DNA from: an uncultured Chthoniobacterales bacterium
GTDB taxonomy: Bacteria > Verrucomicrobiota > Verrucomicrobiia > Chthoniobacterales > CALDSX01
DNA length: 36,925 bases
Direction: 5' to 3'
Assembly (NCBI GenBank): GCA_937924445.1
Contig: CALDSX010000105.1
Coordinates: forward strand, 1-36,925
Shown: one piece after another, positions 27,869 through 36,231 of the stretch
Numbering within the stretch: the first letter of the stretch is position 1
Layout: each line of letters starts with the position of its first letter
Program-made: the position numbers and the translations under genes
Notes under the pieces: model-generated
What the model was told of the DNA's origin: nothing
Seen by the model: the letters and a program-made list of their open reading frames with translations, nothing else
The model's database searches: none

Positions 27869-28008
27869 GCAGTCGCAGATACCGATGATTTGCTAACCAC
27901 TCTGCGCGGTTTGGGTTTTAACGCCTTAAGTAAATCAGCCTCTTTTTTGCGCTTTAAATACTCCGAACGGCGTTTCCGTTTCAATACGACTTTATGATTC
28001 TTTCCCAT
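27865..28008 (-). CDS. Very basic 47-residue protein coupled to NYN RNase
   Basis: The protein starts MGKNHKVVLKRKRRSEYLK and continues RKKEADLLKALKPKPRR; Lys and Arg make up over a third of it and cluster in a predicted helix. It is not bS21 or bTHX by sequence, and I know no named family. Such composition fits binding to RNA or to the ribosome. ATG 28008 is the natural start; an upstream frame to 28059 adds 17 residues without support. Its stop overlaps the NYN start (ATGA). No Shine-Dalgarno motif precedes it. A ribosome-associated role is inferred from composition and partner only. Confidence 0.65.
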   Translation of the reverse strand: MGKNHKVVLKRKRRSEYLKRKKEADLLKALKPKPRRVVSKSSVSATA

Positions 28009-28038
28009 AATTGAAAAAAACCGAAGTGCATTTTGTTT

Positions 28039-28056
28039 GCAAGTCAAAAAACTTGC
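28039..28056. repeat. Inverted repeat in the divergent spacer
   Basis: GCAAGT-CAAAAA-ACTTGC is a perfect 6-bp stem with a 6-base loop. It is followed by a further CTTGCC-like piece (28064-28071). It lies between the divergent basic-protein and ABC-exporter genes, a typical place for an operator. No regulator gene is adjacent and no clear -35/-10 pair was identified. Confidence 0.4.
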
Positions 28057-28108
28057 CAAAAAATGCTTGCCTGGTGTGTTATGGCCGTTTTTTTATTGTG
28101 TTTCTCGC

Positions 28109-29986
28109 GTGAACACAAATTTTAATACTGACTCTGTTGGGATAGAGAAAAATGAGCCTCCCAAAGGATGGCGCGTATTATGGGGATTAATCCGCAACTA
28201 TCCTAAGCTCTTGTGGATGATTTTCCTACTAGGATTTCTTTCGAGCCTTGTTGCCGCGCCAACGCCATTCCTCGGTAAAATCATTATTGACGAATTTGTC
28301 TTCTCCGGAAGCAGTTCAGCCACAGGAATCAAAACAGGGCTCTTTGGTGTCTCGACAACGGTTTGGATGATTTTGTTAATTGTTCTTCTCGGAGTGGGGC
28401 TCAAGCTGCTCTCGAGTCTTTTGGGCGGATGGCAGTGTCATTATATCTTGCAAATCACTCGAAATGCTCTCTTTGAAGTTCGCTTGAAAACCGCAGCCCT
28501 GCTAATGGGGGCACGTCAGGAGTATCTCGACCGTATTGAGCCGGGCCGCATTGCCTCTCGCTTGAGCCATGACATTAACCAAATGGACGCGACCATCTTC
28601 ATGGTGTTACGCAACCTTTTGACGAGTGTTTTCACTATCGTTGTGGTTCTCGGCTTTATGCTTTTTCTCAACGTCTGGCTGACTTTGGTTGTTCTGATTA
28701 CCATGCCGATTACCGCCGCATTGAGCGTGCATTTTTATTCGCGACTTCATAACTTTAACCTTCAGGAATCGGAGCGCGTGGCAGATCTCAATACGACGGT
28801 TACAGAGACCTTTGCCGCCCTACCGGTCATTCGAGTTTTTACAAGTGAAATTTTTTTTTTAGGACGTCTTCGGGATAGTTCCGAGGCGCTGCGTTTTGCC
28901 GGAATTCATCACTGGACCCGATTTCATGCAGCTAACCTTTTGCTCATCCTGCTCAGCGGGTTGGGGGCGGATGTTTTTTTGCTTTTTGGTGGTATATCGG
29001 CAATCCAGGGAACTGTTAGTTTTGGGGAGTTTTTTGCGTTCTACGGCTATCAGGCAATGCTCTGGGGGCCTATCGGGACGCTGCTCAACTCGGCGCAGAC
29101 TATTCACATTGGCGCAGCGAGTGCAGAGAAGCTTGTGGAAATCTCAAAAACACCACAGGAACCTTTTTTAAATGAACGTGCATTTAGCGTGGAGCAGGGT
29201 AGCTTTCGGGGTGAAATTATCGCACGCGACCTGAGTTTTGCTTACGCGAATGGGGAGCGCGTGCTGTGGAATCTCAACTTTACCCTTCGCTCAGGCACAA
29301 TGACCGCCCTCGTGGGGCAGTCTGGCTCCGGTAAAACCACCCTCGCCAGTCTCCTTCTTGGACTCTACTTGCCAGAAGAGGGCGAACTTCTTATTGATGG
29401 GGTCGATATTAGAATGTGGGATTTGCATTTCCTGCGGAGCCATGTCGGCGCCGTTCTTCAGGATTCGGTTTTGATCAACGACACGGTGCGCACAAATCTT
29501 TGTCTGGGAGCTAAATATACCGACCGGGAGATTTGGGCGGCACTCGCAGCAGCCCATCTTGATAACTTTGTGCGTGAACTTCCCAACGGCCTCGATCAGC
29601 GGCTTGGCGTTAATGGTGTCAGACTCTCCGGAGGTCAAAGGCAGAGACTTGCGATCGCCCGTGTTTTTCTCAAAGATCCGACTTTGCTTATTCTCGACGA
29701 GGCGACCAGCGCTTTGGACAGCGAGACCGAGAAAGCTATTCAACGCAGTTTCGACGCACTGATGGCTGGGCGCACCTCCGTAGTTATAGCACACAGGTTG
29801 TCAACCATCCACCAAGCCGATCAAATAATCGTACTACATCAAGGGCGTTTGGTTGAAAGTGGCACACATGCGGAACTCGTCACACGCAATGAAGGCCATT
29901 ATCGTCAACTCTACGAAGCACAGGTGGAGGGGATGATCCCTGTTAGTGGTGCCACTCGTCGTCCGTGGGTTCAAGTAAGCAAATGA
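28109..29986 (+). CDS. ABC exporter, fused membrane and ATPase domains
   Basis: The 625-residue half-transporter has an N-terminal membrane domain of about six helices (residues about 30-330), then an ATPase domain. Walker A GQSGSGKT lies at 403-410, signature LSGGQRQR at 506-513 and Walker B LLILDEATSALD at 526-537, followed by the H-loop region VIAHRLSTI. There is no C39 peptidase domain. The start is uncertain: no ATG is available near the N-terminus, so GTG 28109 is my choice and TTG 28037 or GTG 28076 are alternatives. The stop overlaps the HlyD-like gene. Together they suggest an exporter of lipid, peptide or glycan; the cargo is unknown. A ten-T run at 28851-28860 is inside the gene. 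Confidence 0.9.
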   Translation: MNTNFNTDSVGIEKNEPPKGWRVLWGLIRNYPKLLWMIFLLGFLSSLVAAPTPFLGKIIIDEFVFSGSSSATGIKTGLFGVSTTVWMILLIVLLGVGLKLLSSLLGGWQCHYILQITRNALFEVRLKTAALLMGARQEYLDRIEPGRIASRLSHDINQMDATIFMVLRNLLTSVFTIVVVLGFMLFLNVWLTLVVLITMPITAALSVHFYSRLHNFNLQESERVADLNTTVTETFAALPVIRVFTSEIFFLGRLRDSSEALRFAGIHHWTRFHAANLLLILLSGLGADVFLLFGGISAIQGTVSFGEFFAFYGYQAMLWGPIGTLLNSAQTIHIGAASAEKLVEISKTPQEPFLNERAFSVEQGSFRGEIIARDLSFAYANGERVLWNLNFTLRSGTMTALVGQSGSGKTTLASLLLGLYLPEEGELLIDGVDIRMWDLHFLRSHVGAVLQDSVLINDTVRTNLCLGAKYTDREIWAALAAAHLDNFVRELPNGLDQRLGVNGVRLSGGQRQRLAIARVFLKDPTLLILDEATSALDSETEKAIQRSFDALMAGRTSVVIAHRLSTIHQADQIIVLHQGRLVESGTHAELVTRNEGHYRQLYEAQVEGMIPVSGATRRPWVQVSK

Positions 29987-31128
29987 AAACATCAGTTCAC
30001 GACTCCTCCGGCCTACCTCTAGCGGACGCACGAGAGATGCCTCGTGTTCGGCCTCCGCGTTGGATGCATCACAGTGTCACTGCAACCCTTCTCTTGCTTC
30101 TCGCAATCGGAACAATTGTTCTTTTCATGCCAGTGGAAGAGACTATTCCTACCAAGGGCAGGCTTTACAATAGGGAAGCGGTTTCCTTGTATGCGCCACG
30201 CGAATGTTTTATCAGCTCCAACCCTCCACCGGTCGGCACATTTACTCAACAGGGTGGATTACTGCTCAATTTGTGCGACCACGACCTCGACGCTCAGCGC
30301 ACAGCGTTTGATGCTGAAATCGTCACCGCTCGAGCTATTCTTGCTCTGGAGGAGGCACGTGCAGGCAGGATAATCGCCGCTCCAGTGCCAACGGAATTTC
30401 TCTTTAGCCCTTTCGATGTCTCGCGCTATGAAGAGATTACCGATTTGCAAGAGGCCTTTTTAAAACGACTCGAAATAATTGAGAAATCGGGAGCTGCTTC
30501 CCAGGCAGAAGTGCTTCAACTGCGACTTCAACTGATTAACAATGAAACGCTTCTTCGCCGAAGCCGCTTGGGCAAAGAATTACTAGAGGGACCTTACGGC
30601 AATGCCGCTCGGGACGAAGCCAAAATGGCTATTGAAACTGCCAAAGCCCGGCTGGCCGGTCTCGAAGCACGCAAACGACACCTTGAGAACCTTCATGAGT
30701 CTCTCCAAATTCGGGCACCCGTTTCAGGCATACTCACTGCCGTCACACGCCGAGATCCCGGAGAGCGGATTGCCGCTGGTGAAAAAATTTTTGAAATCTC
30801 TAAAGGCACTGCAATGTATATTCGTCTGAACGCACCAGTGGATCGTTTTCATCGCATTCGCGAAGGGCTATTCGTCCGTTTCCGAGCGGAAAGCGAATCA
30901 GATAGTCTCGCACCGCCAGGTCGTGCAATCGTTCGATACACAAACCGCTCACCCTACAACAATTCAGACATCCACCCGACTGACAAGCGGGCTGAATTAC
31001 CTGGAAACAGCTTCGATGCCGAGGTCCTTTCGGCACCATCAGAACTTCTCCCAGACGTTCCCGTAAGCGCAGAAATCATTCTTGGGGCTCGCCCTTTTTG
31101 GCAACTCCTCTCCGAACAGGGCTCTTAA
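29983..31128 (+). CDS. HlyD-like membrane fusion protein
   Basis: The 381-residue protein is the periplasmic adaptor for the ABC exporter before it, linked by an ATGA overlap at 29983. One N-terminal membrane helix (about 31-50, ATLLLLLAIGTIVLFMPV) is followed by a barrel-sandwich half with LYNREAVSLYAPRE. A long Glu/Leu/Arg-rich coiled coil comes next (about 90-240), then the second half LQIRAPVSGILTAVTRRDPGERI. A GTG at 29965 would only add six residues. Such adaptors dock with TolC-like outer-membrane channels, but none is encoded here. It is convergent with citrate synthase, only 29 bases away. Confidence 0.88.
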   Translation: MKTSVHDSSGLPLADAREMPRVRPPRWMHHSVTATLLLLLAIGTIVLFMPVEETIPTKGRLYNREAVSLYAPRECFISSNPPPVGTFTQQGGLLLNLCDHDLDAQRTAFDAEIVTARAILALEEARAGRIIAAPVPTEFLFSPFDVSRYEEITDLQEAFLKRLEIIEKSGAASQAEVLQLRLQLINNETLLRRSRLGKELLEGPYGNAARDEAKMAIETAKARLAGLEARKRHLENLHESLQIRAPVSGILTAVTRRDPGERIAAGEKIFEISKGTAMYIRLNAPVDRFHRIREGLFVRFRAESESDSLAPPGRAIVRYTNRSPYNNSDIHPTDKRAELPGNSFDAEVLSAPSELLPDVPVSAEIILGARPFWQLLSEQGS

Positions 31129-31157
31129 CTCGCCCATAGCCGCAGAGGTCAATTCGC

Positions 31158-32513
31158 TCAAGCTGAACAGCTAGCCGAATCAGTAATCTCCTGTTCGAGC
31201 CTTTCAGAACGAGGAATAAAGTGGTTTAGTTTTGGACCGATATATATCTGGCGTGGACGGGCAATTCGAGCGCATTGATCTGAGGCGATTTCCTTATAGT
31301 TGGCGATCCATCCCGGCATGCGGCCGATGGCAAAAATGACCGTGAACATTTCCAACGGTATGCCAATGGCACGCATGATAATGCCAGAGTAAAAATCCAC
31401 ATTCGGGTAGAGTTTCCGATCAATGAAATAAGAATCGCTAAGCGCGATTTCCTCAAGTCTTTTCGCAATGTCAAGCAAAGGGTCGGATTTTTTGAGGACA
31501 TTGAGGAGTTCATCGCACTGGCGTTTAATAATTTTAGCCCGTGGATCGTGATTTTTGTAAACCCTATGCCCAAAGCCCATGAGCCGACGCTTGCCGTTCT
31601 TGACTTCTTTGATAAAGCCAAGACCATTATCGCCGGCGACATGGATTTCGTTTAACATCTCAAGCACCGCCTGATTCGCGCCACCATGAAGCGGGCCCCA
31701 CAAAGCGCAAACGCCAGCGGCAACGGAAGCGAAAAGATTGGCACGGCTGGAGGCCACCATTCGAACCGTTGCAGTTGAACAATTTTGTTCATGATCAGCA
31801 TGAAGAAGGAGTATGAGATCAAGCGCTTTAACTACCTCAGGATGCATCTCCCAGTCACGGTGCGGCATAGAGAACATCATATGGAGGAAGTTTGCTGTGT
31901 ATTTGTAAATTGGATTCGGATAGATAATCGGCAGGCCTCGAGATTTCCGATACGTAAAAGCGGCGATCGTTCGCACTTGAGAAAGCAGACGTGAAGCGAG
32001 AATCCTAAAAGTGGCGGGATTGTAGGGTTCGAGGAGTTCTCGCTGGAAGCAGCCCGCAGCGTTTATCATGGACGAAAGAATGGCCATCGGATGGGAAGTG
32101 GCAGGGAACCCTTCAAAGTGAAATTTCATGTCTTCGTGAAGAAGCTCACACGATGCAATCTCATCGGTCATCTCAGCCGACTCTCGTTTGGACGGCAAGC
32201 GTCCGAAAATCAAAAGATAGGCCACTTCGACAAAATTGGAGTGCTCCGCAAGTTCTTCTATCGGAATACCGCGATAGCGAAGAATGCCCCGCTCTCCGTC
32301 AATGAATGTGATTGTGCTCAAGCAGGAACCGGTATTACCGTATCCTGGATCGAGAGCAATATGGCTCGATTCAGTCCTTAGATTAGTGATGTCAATGCCA
32401 CGTTCCCCTTCACTCCCGATGAGGATTGGCAGTTCATAGCTTCGTTCGCCGATCTGAAGCCTTGCCGACTCCGAGGCCTTCGTAGTGCCACTCGATACCG
32501 TCTCCTTAATCAT
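31158..32513 (-). CDS. gltA: Citrate synthase
   Basis: This enzyme condenses oxaloacetate and acetyl-CoA to citrate, the first step of the TCA cycle. The 451 residues belong to the longer type II (Gram-negative, NADH-sensitive) group. Catalytic residues are in place: His276 in GPLHGGANQ, His316 in GFGHRVYKNHDPRA, and Asp373 in YPNVDFYSGI. The start ATG 32513 has one of the few Shine-Dalgarno-like leaders (AAAGGAATGT) in this window. It lies 76 bases downstream of an amino-acid-type binding-protein gene on the same strand, with no obvious terminator between. Confidence 0.97.
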   Translation of the reverse strand: MIKETVSSGTTKASESARLQIGERSYELPILIGSEGERGIDITNLRTESSHIALDPGYGNTGSCLSTITFIDGERGILRYRGIPIEELAEHSNFVEVAYLLIFGRLPSKRESAEMTDEIASCELLHEDMKFHFEGFPATSHPMAILSSMINAAGCFQRELLEPYNPATFRILASRLLSQVRTIAAFTYRKSRGLPIIYPNPIYKYTANFLHMMFSMPHRDWEMHPEVVKALDLILLLHADHEQNCSTATVRMVASSRANLFASVAAGVCALWGPLHGGANQAVLEMLNEIHVAGDNGLGFIKEVKNGKRRLMGFGHRVYKNHDPRAKIIKRQCDELLNVLKKSDPLLDIAKRLEEIALSDSYFIDRKLYPNVDFYSGIIMRAIGIPLEMFTVIFAIGRMPGWIANYKEIASDQCARIARPRQIYIGPKLNHFIPRSERLEQEITDSASCSA

Positions 32514-32589
32514 ACATTCCTTTCTTTAGCAGACGAACCCCTCCCTCGGCAAGTTCAAGTCGTTGGGTCTTGTTATTTTGATCAAAACC

Positions 32590-33399
32590 CTAAAAAATGA
32601 AGTCTGTGCCAAGACGCCGGAATTCGTCACGTTCTAATTTAAAAAATTTTTCGGACAAACGTTCAAATCCCCCCGATGAACGAAATTCTTTGAGGAATGC
32701 GTTTATCTGTTCACGCAGACGGTCATCTCCCTTTCGAACACCTATGGCCCATACTTCGTTCTGAAAAGGCTCAAGCAGCGCCCGAGTTGTAGCTTCGTTT
32801 CGTTTCCAATTTCTATAAATCGAAAGTTGATCGTAAATAAAAGCATCAACATGGCCCTGAGTAACTTCCAACACAGCAGCATTTTCCTTATCAAACACCA
32901 GAATTCGGGCTTTTTTAAAATTGTCCATCGCATAAAGATGACCCGTAGTGCCCCGCTTGACGGCAACCCGCTTGTCCGAGCGGTCGAGATCAGCGATGCC
33001 GGATGACGATTCCCCGGCACGGAGCAGAAGCGCAAGCCCGGTCCGGACATAAGGTTCGGAAAAATCGATCGAACGCCGACGCTCAGCATTTGCCGTCATT
33101 GAGGAAAGGATGAGATCAATCTTACCGGTCTTTAACGCGGGAATAAGGCCGTCAAATGCCATGTTTTCAATGCGCAAAGGCCGTCCCAAAACTTTGGCAA
33201 GTTCCTTTGCCAGTTCAACACTCACACCCTCCGGCTCTCCCTTCGGTCCGACCATTTCAAACGGTGGATAACCAAGCTCCATACCAACTCGAAGAGGGAC
33301 AGGATCTGCCGCCTGAATAAAAAAGCCCCCGAACAAAATGCCGATTGGAGCAATAAAAGCGTTCTGCCACCCTCGGCTAAAAATGAGGCGATATCTCAC
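32590..33399 (-). CDS. Amino-acid-type ABC transporter binding protein, solitary
   Basis: The 269-residue protein is a family 3 extracellular solute-binding protein. It has an N-terminal hydrophobic signal (about 11-30), then LRVGMELGYPPFEMVGPKGE, FDGLIPALKTGKIDLILSSM and FSEPYVRTGLALLLR, the typical ligand-binding pattern for polar amino acids. The C-terminal part has WAIGVRKGDDRLREQINAFL. No permease or ATPase for it is near, so it either uses components elsewhere or acts as a sensor. The ATPase at 19657 is of the peptide type and is an unlikely partner. Its ligand cannot be read from sequence. Confidence 0.9.
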   Translation of the reverse strand: MRYRLIFSRGWQNAFIAPIGILFGGFFIQAADPVPLRVGMELGYPPFEMVGPKGEPEGVSVELAKELAKVLGRPLRIENMAFDGLIPALKTGKIDLILSSMTANAERRRSIDFSEPYVRTGLALLLRAGESSSGIADLDRSDKRVAVKRGTTGHLYAMDNFKKARILVFDKENAAVLEVTQGHVDAFIYDQLSIYRNWKRNEATTRALLEPFQNEVWAIGVRKGDDRLREQINAFLKEFRSSGGFERLSEKFFKLERDEFRRLGTDFIF

Positions 33400-33766
33400 G
33401 CTTTAACCTCGCCGCAAACACGAGAAAAACAATTAAAAAGTTTTGCCGCAATGCATGCGCTTTTCAGGTTAAGAAGTCAGGCAACCAACTTTGGAGGCGC
33501 AGCGGTTTGTGCGAGTAAAAATATCATTCAAAAGTTTGCTCGACAGCTCCATATGGCGCAACTAGCGCCCTCCAGTGCTTCCACCGCTCACCCCCTTGGC
33601 GCTTGTTTCCAACCTCAGGGTTTATCATTATACATTCCCAAATTGTTTCAGTACCTTGTTTTACGAACGATTCTCACAGAGCAGCGCGAATCTAAATGCC
33701 GTTTAAAGGAGTAGTATTTCAGATACAACTCAACGATGGAAAAACAGCGGGAGAGGGTTGAATGCC
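33400..33766. other. 367-base stretch without a supported gene
   Basis: This is the spacer between the binding-protein gene and argF. A frame at 33451-33714 (plus) starts MHALFRLRSQATNFG and has neither family pattern nor a leader, so I leave it out. No tRNA, hairpin terminator or repeat stood out. The promoter of the binding-protein/gltA unit should lie near 33400-33450, but no clear motif was found. Confidence 0.4.
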
Positions 33767-34681
33767 CTAAGCTTGGGTCAGCATGCTGAGGATGGCTTTC
33801 TGAATGTGAAGCCGATTTTCAGCCTGATCAAAAATTGTTTCGGCATGCGTTTCAAATAGCTCAGCGGTAATTTCTTTTTCCCTGTAGGCGGGCAGGCAGT
33901 GCATGACGAGGGCGTCTGCTTTTGCGCGGGCGATCAATTTACCGTTGAGCTGATAAGGGGCGAGAACTCGCAACCTTTCAGTGGCTTCACCCTCTCGCCC
34001 CATGCTAACCCATACATCCGTGTAGAGCAGGTCTGCGTCGGCCACTGCCTCCTCAGGGTTTTCAATCACGCTCACCGCATCAGGCTTTGCTGCATTGATC
34101 CGGGCGACAAATGCTTCTGGAGGTTGAAACTTTTTCGGAGCCCCTACCACGAGCCGAAAACCGAGGCGAGCCGCTGCCCACATCCATGAACGAGCCACGT
34201 TACAATCTCCGTCACCGAGAAAACAAACTTTGCAGCCGGCAATCGGGCCTCGTCGTTCTTCGTATGTTTGAATATCTGCAAGGATTTGGCAGGGATGCTC
34301 TTCGTCCGTAAGAGCATTGATGGTCGGCACACCTGAATATTCAGCGAATTCAGCTACGTCTGCCTGAGCAAACGTCCGAATCACGGCTCCTGAAACGACG
34401 CGTCCAAGGACGCGTGCAGTGTCTTTGACCGGTTCGCCGCGGCCAAGCTGAAGATCGTTAGCGGCAAAAAACATCGGACTGCCTCCCAGTTCACGGATGC
34501 CCACTTCAAAAGTCACTCGAGTGCGCGTAGAGGATTTGGCGAAAATCATTGCCCAGCATTGTCCTTCAAGGACGTTTCGGCGGACACCTTGTGCCCGTTC
34601 GGTCTTGAGAACGCGACCAAGCGAAATCACTTCCGTGATCCAAGCGGAATCAAGAGACTCAATAGAGAGTAGATGTTTCAT
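33767..34681 (-). CDS. argF: Ornithine carbamoyltransferase
   Basis: This enzyme transfers a carbamoyl group to ornithine, giving citrulline for arginine synthesis. The 304 residues start at ATG 34681 (MKHLLSIESL); a frame back to 34792 lacks similarity. Family motifs: SSTRTRVTFE (carbamoyl phosphate), DEEHPCQILAD, FLGDGDCNVARSW, TDVWVSMG (ornithine loop) and HCLPAYREKE. The last usually reads HCLPAHRGEE, and the GDGNNV motif appears as GDGDCNV, modest variations. It is transcribed divergently from argH with a 157-base spacer, where no clear ARG box was recognised. Confidence 0.94.
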   Translation of the reverse strand: MKHLLSIESLDSAWITEVISLGRVLKTERAQGVRRNVLEGQCWAMIFAKSSTRTRVTFEVGIRELGGSPMFFAANDLQLGRGEPVKDTARVLGRVVSGAVIRTFAQADVAEFAEYSGVPTINALTDEEHPCQILADIQTYEERRGPIAGCKVCFLGDGDCNVARSWMWAAARLGFRLVVGAPKKFQPPEAFVARINAAKPDAVSVIENPEEAVADADLLYTDVWVSMGREGEATERLRVLAPYQLNGKLIARAKADALVMHCLPAYREKEITAELFETHAETIFDQAENRLHIQKAILSMLTQA

Positions 34682-34838
34682 AATAATGCGCACGAGTGCA
34701 ATGTGTTTGGGCACGATGTCAAAGGGAAAAGAAAGTCCATTGTTGCGTCCTGTCAACCGAGCCTGGGGATAGGCTACGCTAAAAATCCTCACAAAAAACG
34801 CTGCAAATTTTCAAAGACTCGCTTATTGAAACAGCAAT

Positions 34839-36212
34839 ATGTGGACAGGAAGATTCAAAGAAGAAATGGATGAGACACTGTTGCGATTTTCAGAGTCGTT
34901 GAGTTTTGATCGTCGTCTATGGCGTCAGGATATTGATGGTTCGCTGGCCCATGCGGCAGCTCTTCTTGGAGCGGGAATTTTAAGCCAGACGGAGTACGAT
35001 GCGATCGTTACAGGTCTTGAAGAGATTCGTAGGGAGATTGAGGCGGAACGATTCGTATGGCGAACCGAGCTTGAGGATGTGCACATGAACATCGAGCGCA
35101 GTCTGACGGAGCGGATCGGCACTGCGGGAGCCAAGCTGCACACCGCCCGTAGTCGAAACGATCAGGTGGCGCTCGATCTCCGCATGTATTGTCGCCAAGA
35201 GACAGCTCACTTGGTTTCGTTGCTCAAAAAGCTTCAATTTTCACTTATTGCCTTTGCGAAACGCCATCCGACAGCCATTCTCCCCGGTTACACCCATTTG
35301 CAAAGGGCTCAGCCCGTAACGCTAGGTCACCATCTCTTGGCTTATGTCGAGATGTTTGAAAGAGATATTGACCGTTTCCAGCAGGCGGCAGAGCGGCTCA
35401 ACGTGCTCCCTCTCGGCTCGGGGGCTCTCGCGGGTTCGACAATTGTACTCGACCGAGAACTTATCGCTCGGCAACTCGGCTTCTCTGCTTTGAGCCGCAA
35501 CAGTATGGATGCGGTTTCTGACCGCGACTTCGTCTGCGATCTTGTTTACACCTCAGCGCTTTGTGGTGTTCATCTTTCGCGCCTCGGGGAAGATGTTATT
35601 CTCTGGGCTTCGTCGGAGTTTGGTTTTATTCGGCTCAGCGACGCATTTACAACGGGATCGAGTTTGATGCCCCAGAAAAAAAACCCGGATGCAGCGGAAC
35701 TCGCCCGGGGAAAAACAGGCCGACTGCTTGGCAACCTCGCTGCGCTTTTGACCATGCTGAAAGGGTTGCCACTAACTTATAACCGCGATCTTCAGGAGGA
35801 TAAAGAACGTCTGTTTGATTCAGTAGACACTGTGGCAATTATCCTTACGGTGTTTTCGGGCATGTTTGATCAGGCCGGCTGGGATGAGCAAAGATCTGCT
35901 GCGGCCGCGGCTGATCCTCTGCTTGTGGCAACAGACCTCGCCGATGAATTAGTTAGACGGGGGGTTCCTTTCCGCCAGGCGCATGAGATAGTTGGGCGCC
36001 TAGTTGGACGCGCTGCAGCCCTTGGAGTTTCTTTGGATGAGTTGCCGCCAGAGGAATTCAAGGCAGCTCATTCCTCGTTTGACGGCTCAGAGGCCGCCCT
36101 TCTGAATGCGCACCAATCGCTTGCTCGCCGCGTGGCGGTGGGAGCCCCGGCCCCCAAAAACGTGGAGGCTGAGTTGGTGCGCTGGACCTCTCAATTAGCC
36201 GGACAGGTTTGA
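34839..36212 (+). CDS. argH: Argininosuccinate lyase
   Basis: The enzyme splits argininosuccinate into arginine and fumarate, the last step of arginine synthesis. The 457 residues match the family. It starts MWTGRFKEEMDETLLRFSES at ATG 34839. TARSRNDQ (102-109), THLQRAQP (152-159) and the lyase signature GSSLMPQKKNPD (273-284, with the catalytic Ser) are intact. argG is not in the window. It is divergent from argF and 19 bases ahead of the Nudix gene, which may share its transcript. Confidence 0.97.
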   Translation: MWTGRFKEEMDETLLRFSESLSFDRRLWRQDIDGSLAHAAALLGAGILSQTEYDAIVTGLEEIRREIEAERFVWRTELEDVHMNIERSLTERIGTAGAKLHTARSRNDQVALDLRMYCRQETAHLVSLLKKLQFSLIAFAKRHPTAILPGYTHLQRAQPVTLGHHLLAYVEMFERDIDRFQQAAERLNVLPLGSGALAGSTIVLDRELIARQLGFSALSRNSMDAVSDRDFVCDLVYTSALCGVHLSRLGEDVILWASSEFGFIRLSDAFTTGSSLMPQKKNPDAAELARGKTGRLLGNLAALLTMLKGLPLTYNRDLQEDKERLFDSVDTVAIILTVFSGMFDQAGWDEQRSAAAAADPLLVATDLADELVRRGVPFRQAHEIVGRLVGRAAALGVSLDELPPEEFKAAHSSFDGSEAALLNAHQSLARRVAVGAPAPKNVEAELVRWTSQLAGQV

Positions 36213-36231
36213 TTGTTCACTAATCTCTTAA

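Noticed and set aside
27865-28008. Reading the basic peptide as ribosomal protein bS21 or bTHX
   Set aside because: The bS21 and bTHX sequence signatures are absent; only the basic character is shared.
33451-33714. 87-residue plus-strand frame before argF
   Set aside because: It has no family pattern and no start signal; its residue mix does not resemble the neighbouring genes.
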